From JANQPD01 sp963715655 (GTDB taxonomy: Bacteria; Bacteroidota; Bacteroidia; Flavobacteriales; Schleiferiaceae), in the NCBI GenBank assembly GCA_963715655.1, contig OY970262.1, positions 3,720,001 through 3,784,000 on the forward strand: a stretch of DNA of 64,000 nucleotides, read 5' to 3'. The notes under the pieces were generated by a model. That model saw only the letters and a list, made by a program, of their open reading frames with translations. It was not told where the DNA came from and searched no databases. This document shows, one piece after another, positions 62,384-64,000 of this stretch (positions are counted from its first letter, which is position 1; each line of letters opens with the position of its first letter). Made by a program: the position numbers and the translations under genes.

Positions 62384-62566
62384 TTATACTTGATTTTTCT
62401 TTTTAGCGTCATAAATTTTCTTACCTCCAAAAGCTGCACCGGCTGCCATTAAAAGTTCTACAAAACCGAAAGGCGTAGGTGTAGTGCCTGGTGCGCCTGC
62501 GCCTGGTTGTGCGTTTACACAATATCCTAAACCCACAATTGCTAGTGTTAAAATTAATTTCTTCAT
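62384..62566 (-). CDS. Small exported PID-CTERM-like protein, copy A
   Basis: 60 aa from ATG at 62566. Signal peptide M-K-K-L-I-L-T-L-A-I-V-G-L-G-Y-C-V-N-A-Q, a short Pro/Gly linker, then T-P-T-P-F-G-F-V-E-L-L-M-A-A-G-A-A-F-G-G-K-K-I-Y-D-A: a motif, a short hydrophobic helix and a basic tail. This three-part layout matches PID-CTERM sorting-signal proteins of Bacteroidota, which are thought to be handled by an exosortase-like enzyme. Almost nothing is left as a mature domain, which is odd. Paralogue of the next entry. Confidence 0.7.
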   Translation of the reverse strand: MKKLILTLAIVGLGYCVNAQPGAGAPGTTPTPFGFVELLMAAGAAFGGKKIYDAKKKNQV

Positions 62567-62606
62567 TTTATACTTTTTTTATCAAACAAAATTTAATATT
62601 GGTTGT

Positions 62607-62641
62607 AAAAACACCCAAACTAAGTAATACTCAGTTTGGGT
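62607..62641 (-). terminator. Terminator between the two PID-CTERM-like genes
   Basis: ACCCAAACT (62613-62621) and AGTTTGGGT (62633-62641) form a perfect 9-bp stem with an 11-nt loop; on the minus strand five T residues follow. It ends transcription after copy B. Confidence 0.8.
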
Positions 62642-62649
62642 ATTTTAAA

Positions 62650-62835
62650 TTATTGATTATCTGCTTTCTTTTTGGCATCGTACACCTTTTTACCACCAAA
62701 GGCAGCGCCCGCAGCAATTAAAAGTTCTACAAAACCAAAAGGGGTAGGGGTATTATTTGGCTTGCCTCTATCCGGCTGTGCGCTTAGCAAACCTCCTATT
62801 AAAACAAAAGCGGCTATCATGCTTACTTTTTTCAT
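62650..62835 (-). CDS. Small exported PID-CTERM-like protein, copy B
   Basis: 61 aa from ATG at 62835. Signal peptide M-K-K-V-S-M-I-A-A-F-V-L-I-G-G-L-L-S-A-Q, a linker D-R-G-K-P-N-N, then the same C-terminal block as copy A, with only M/I and I/V exchanges across about 28 residues. The pair is a tandem duplication whose signal peptides have diverged while the tail is conserved, suggesting selection on the tail. It lies 23 bp after the stop of the T9SS cargo gene and precedes the S8 peptidase. Confidence 0.7.
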   Translation of the reverse strand: MKKVSMIAAFVLIGGLLSAQPDRGKPNNTPTPFGFVELLIAAGAAFGGKKVYDAKKKADNQ

Positions 62836-62858
62836 CGTTTTTAGTTTTTAAAAGGTGC

Positions 62859-64000
62859 TTACTTAATTACTTTTTGCGTGTGTACTTCTACATTTGCTTG
62901 AGTAACTTTTGCTACATATACACCGTGTGCTACTGCGCTTAAATTCATTTTAGCAATAGTGCCACCAGTTGCATTGGTTTTTGCAATTACTTTACCATTT
63001 ATATCAAATAAAGTTACCGTAGCGTCTCCATTAAGTTGCTCTAAATTTACGTGCAACAAGTTGTTTTTAGTATAAGCAAAAACAGTATTTAAATTATTCT
63101 CATCAATACCTACACTACCTGCATTTTTATTTACATGCAATACAAAACGATTTGCTTTATTGCCTATGGTGTGATTGAACGTGTAAGCGCCAGCGCGTAA
63201 ATCAAATCGCGTGTTGGCTAGTTTATCCTCTAATTCTATTGACCAAGCTGTTGGGAAATAAGATAAGTCAGTATTCATATCAAATACACCTGACGAATCA
63301 AATTCAAAGTTCAATGCTATAGCTTTCCCACTTGCAGCATCATCTGTAAAATTGAATATAAAATCTTCCTTTCCATTAGTGGAGTACAAAGCAGGATAAA
63401 CAGCCGTATTATTAAATCGCTTTATCGCATCTTTTCTTTTATCATTTGCATCCGTATCTCCAGCAGTAAAGGCAACGAAGGTAAAGTCATAGTTGCCTGA
63501 TTTTTTGTTTTCTGCAGATACCGTTAAAGAAGCAGGCATGCTACTGGTAGTTTTAAGTAAACCAGGTGTTTCGCTAAGCGCTATATCGGTTTCCGCAAAA
63601 GATAGGCTGGTGGCCGTATTACTTTGAACAAAAAATGCCTGACCCGAAGCGATGTAGCGTGGAGCAATAGTAGAAGCCCCACCTCCCGCGCCAGTTGCCG
63701 GTGGAGTAACGGCAGGAGCAGCTTGATTATACGCAACCCAATTTCCGTTTGCGTTTAGCACCCAATAAGTAGTGGTAATGTTTGCATTGTTGGCAACTAC
63801 TGCATTCCAATCAATGCTAGCTGCGTAAGGATTGGCTACAAAATTCCAACCATAACCATTAGTTGCAGCCGGAGTTCCCTGTGACTGCAACACCTGTGTT
63901 TGTACACCATTTAACAAACTACCAGAAACCGAAACCGTAGTGGTTTTGCTACCAAAGTTAGTAGCATCTAAATAAACACTATAACCCTTGCCCGTGGTGT
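62859..64000 (-). CDS. T9SS cargo protein, C-terminal part (cut by window edge)
   Basis: The frame stays open to the right edge: codons continue upstream of the last in-frame TTG at 63917 (T-T-G-K-G-Y-S-V-Y-L-D-A-T-N-F-G), so this is the 3' part of a longer gene, about 380 codons visible. Beta-sandwich segments lie around W-N-F-V-A-N-P-Y-A-A-S-I-D-W. The C-terminal ~80 residues (L-H-V-N-L-E-Q-L-N-G-D-A-T-V-T-L-F-D-I-N-G-K ... H-T-Q-K-V-I-K) are a type A T9SS sorting domain. Function of the mature part unknown. Confidence 0.85.
   Translation of the reverse strand, partial: TTGKGYSVYLDATNFGSKTTTVSVSGSLLNGVQTQVLQSQGTPAATNGYGWNFVANPYAASIDWNAVVANNANITTTYWVLNANGNWVAYNQAAPAVTPPATGAGGGASTIAPRYIASGQAFFVQSNTATSLSFAETDIALSETPGLLKTTSSMPASLTVSAENKKSGNYDFTFVAFTAGDTDANDKRKDAIKRFNNTAVYPALYSTNGKEDFIFNFTDDAASGKAIALNFEFDSSGVFDMNTDLSYFPTAWSIELEDKLANTRFDLRAGAYTFNHTIGNKANRFVLHVNKNAGSVGIDENNLNTVFAYTKNNLLHVNLEQLNGDATVTLFDINGKVIAKTNATGGTIAKMNLSAVAHGVYVAKVTQANVEVHTQKVIK

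Noticed and set aside
1..64000. CRISPR arrays, rRNA genes, complete insertion sequences, replication origin
   Set aside because: I looked for regular short direct repeats, rRNA-like stretches and transposase genes with terminal repeats and saw none I could support.

Overview
The window looks like a low-GC Bacteroidota chromosome, most likely Flavobacteriales or a close relative. Evidence: several type IX secretion (T9SS) C-terminal sorting domains and a PorV/PorQ-like protein, a SusC-like TonB receptor, RHS/DUF6443 and SpvB-like giant exported proteins, LytTR regulation, a DUF3127 protein, and promoters matching the Bacteroidota pattern TTTG-N20/21-TAnnTTTG. The genus cannot be fixed from sequence alone.

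Layout. (1) 1-10.1 kb is accessory DNA: the N-terminal part of a tyrosine recombinase cut by the window edge, small unknown proteins, a four-gene plus-strand operon (VirD4/TraG-like ATPase, D12-class adenine methylase, two unknowns), a decayed integron-integrase-like recombinase whose 3' tail is repeated exactly 1000 bp further on, two small cassette-like genes with an attC-like palindrome, and a two-gene operon pairing an AAA_28-type P-loop protein with a class I aminoacyl-tRNA-synthetase-like enzyme fused to an ASCH domain. (2) 10.2-24.9 kb is a minus-strand cluster of two giant exported proteins (2077 and 2409 aa; SpvB-like and RHS) followed by a lipoprotein. (3) 25.0-35.7 kb is a tightly overlapping 12-gene minus-strand operon for a type II secretion/type IV pilus-like machine: major pseudopilin, prepilin peptidase, ATPase, secretin, PilM/N-, PilO- and PilP-like assembly proteins, minor pseudopilins and an inner-membrane platform protein. 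(4) 35.8-41.9 kb holds a helical-repeat protein, a PKD-domain T9SS cargo, a LytTR regulator and an excisionase-like pair. (5) A tRNA-Leu(UAG) at 42.2 kb separates this from core-type genes: flavin reductase, DUF3127, AtoE-like transporter, aat, GT2, ruvC, HIT protein and greA. (6) 51.2-64 kb is cell-surface biology: a TonB receptor / 1350-aa T9SS protein / PorV-like operon, a Rieske-like lipoprotein, a subtilase with an altered catalytic Asp, two tandem PID-CTERM-like mini-proteins and a T9SS cargo cut by the window edge.

How the parts fit. The tRNA-Leu with an excisionase-like pair beside it, and accessory genes on one side only, suggest it is the edge of a large island. The strongest candidate for an undescribed system is the AAA_28 + aaRS/ASCH operon at 8065-10031, in which an ASCH domain takes the place of an anticodon-binding domain, lying next to integron-like debris. 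The VirD4-like ATPase/methylase operon at 2918-5879 is the second candidate.

All calls come from reading the sequence and translations; no database search was run. Family names rest on recognised motifs.
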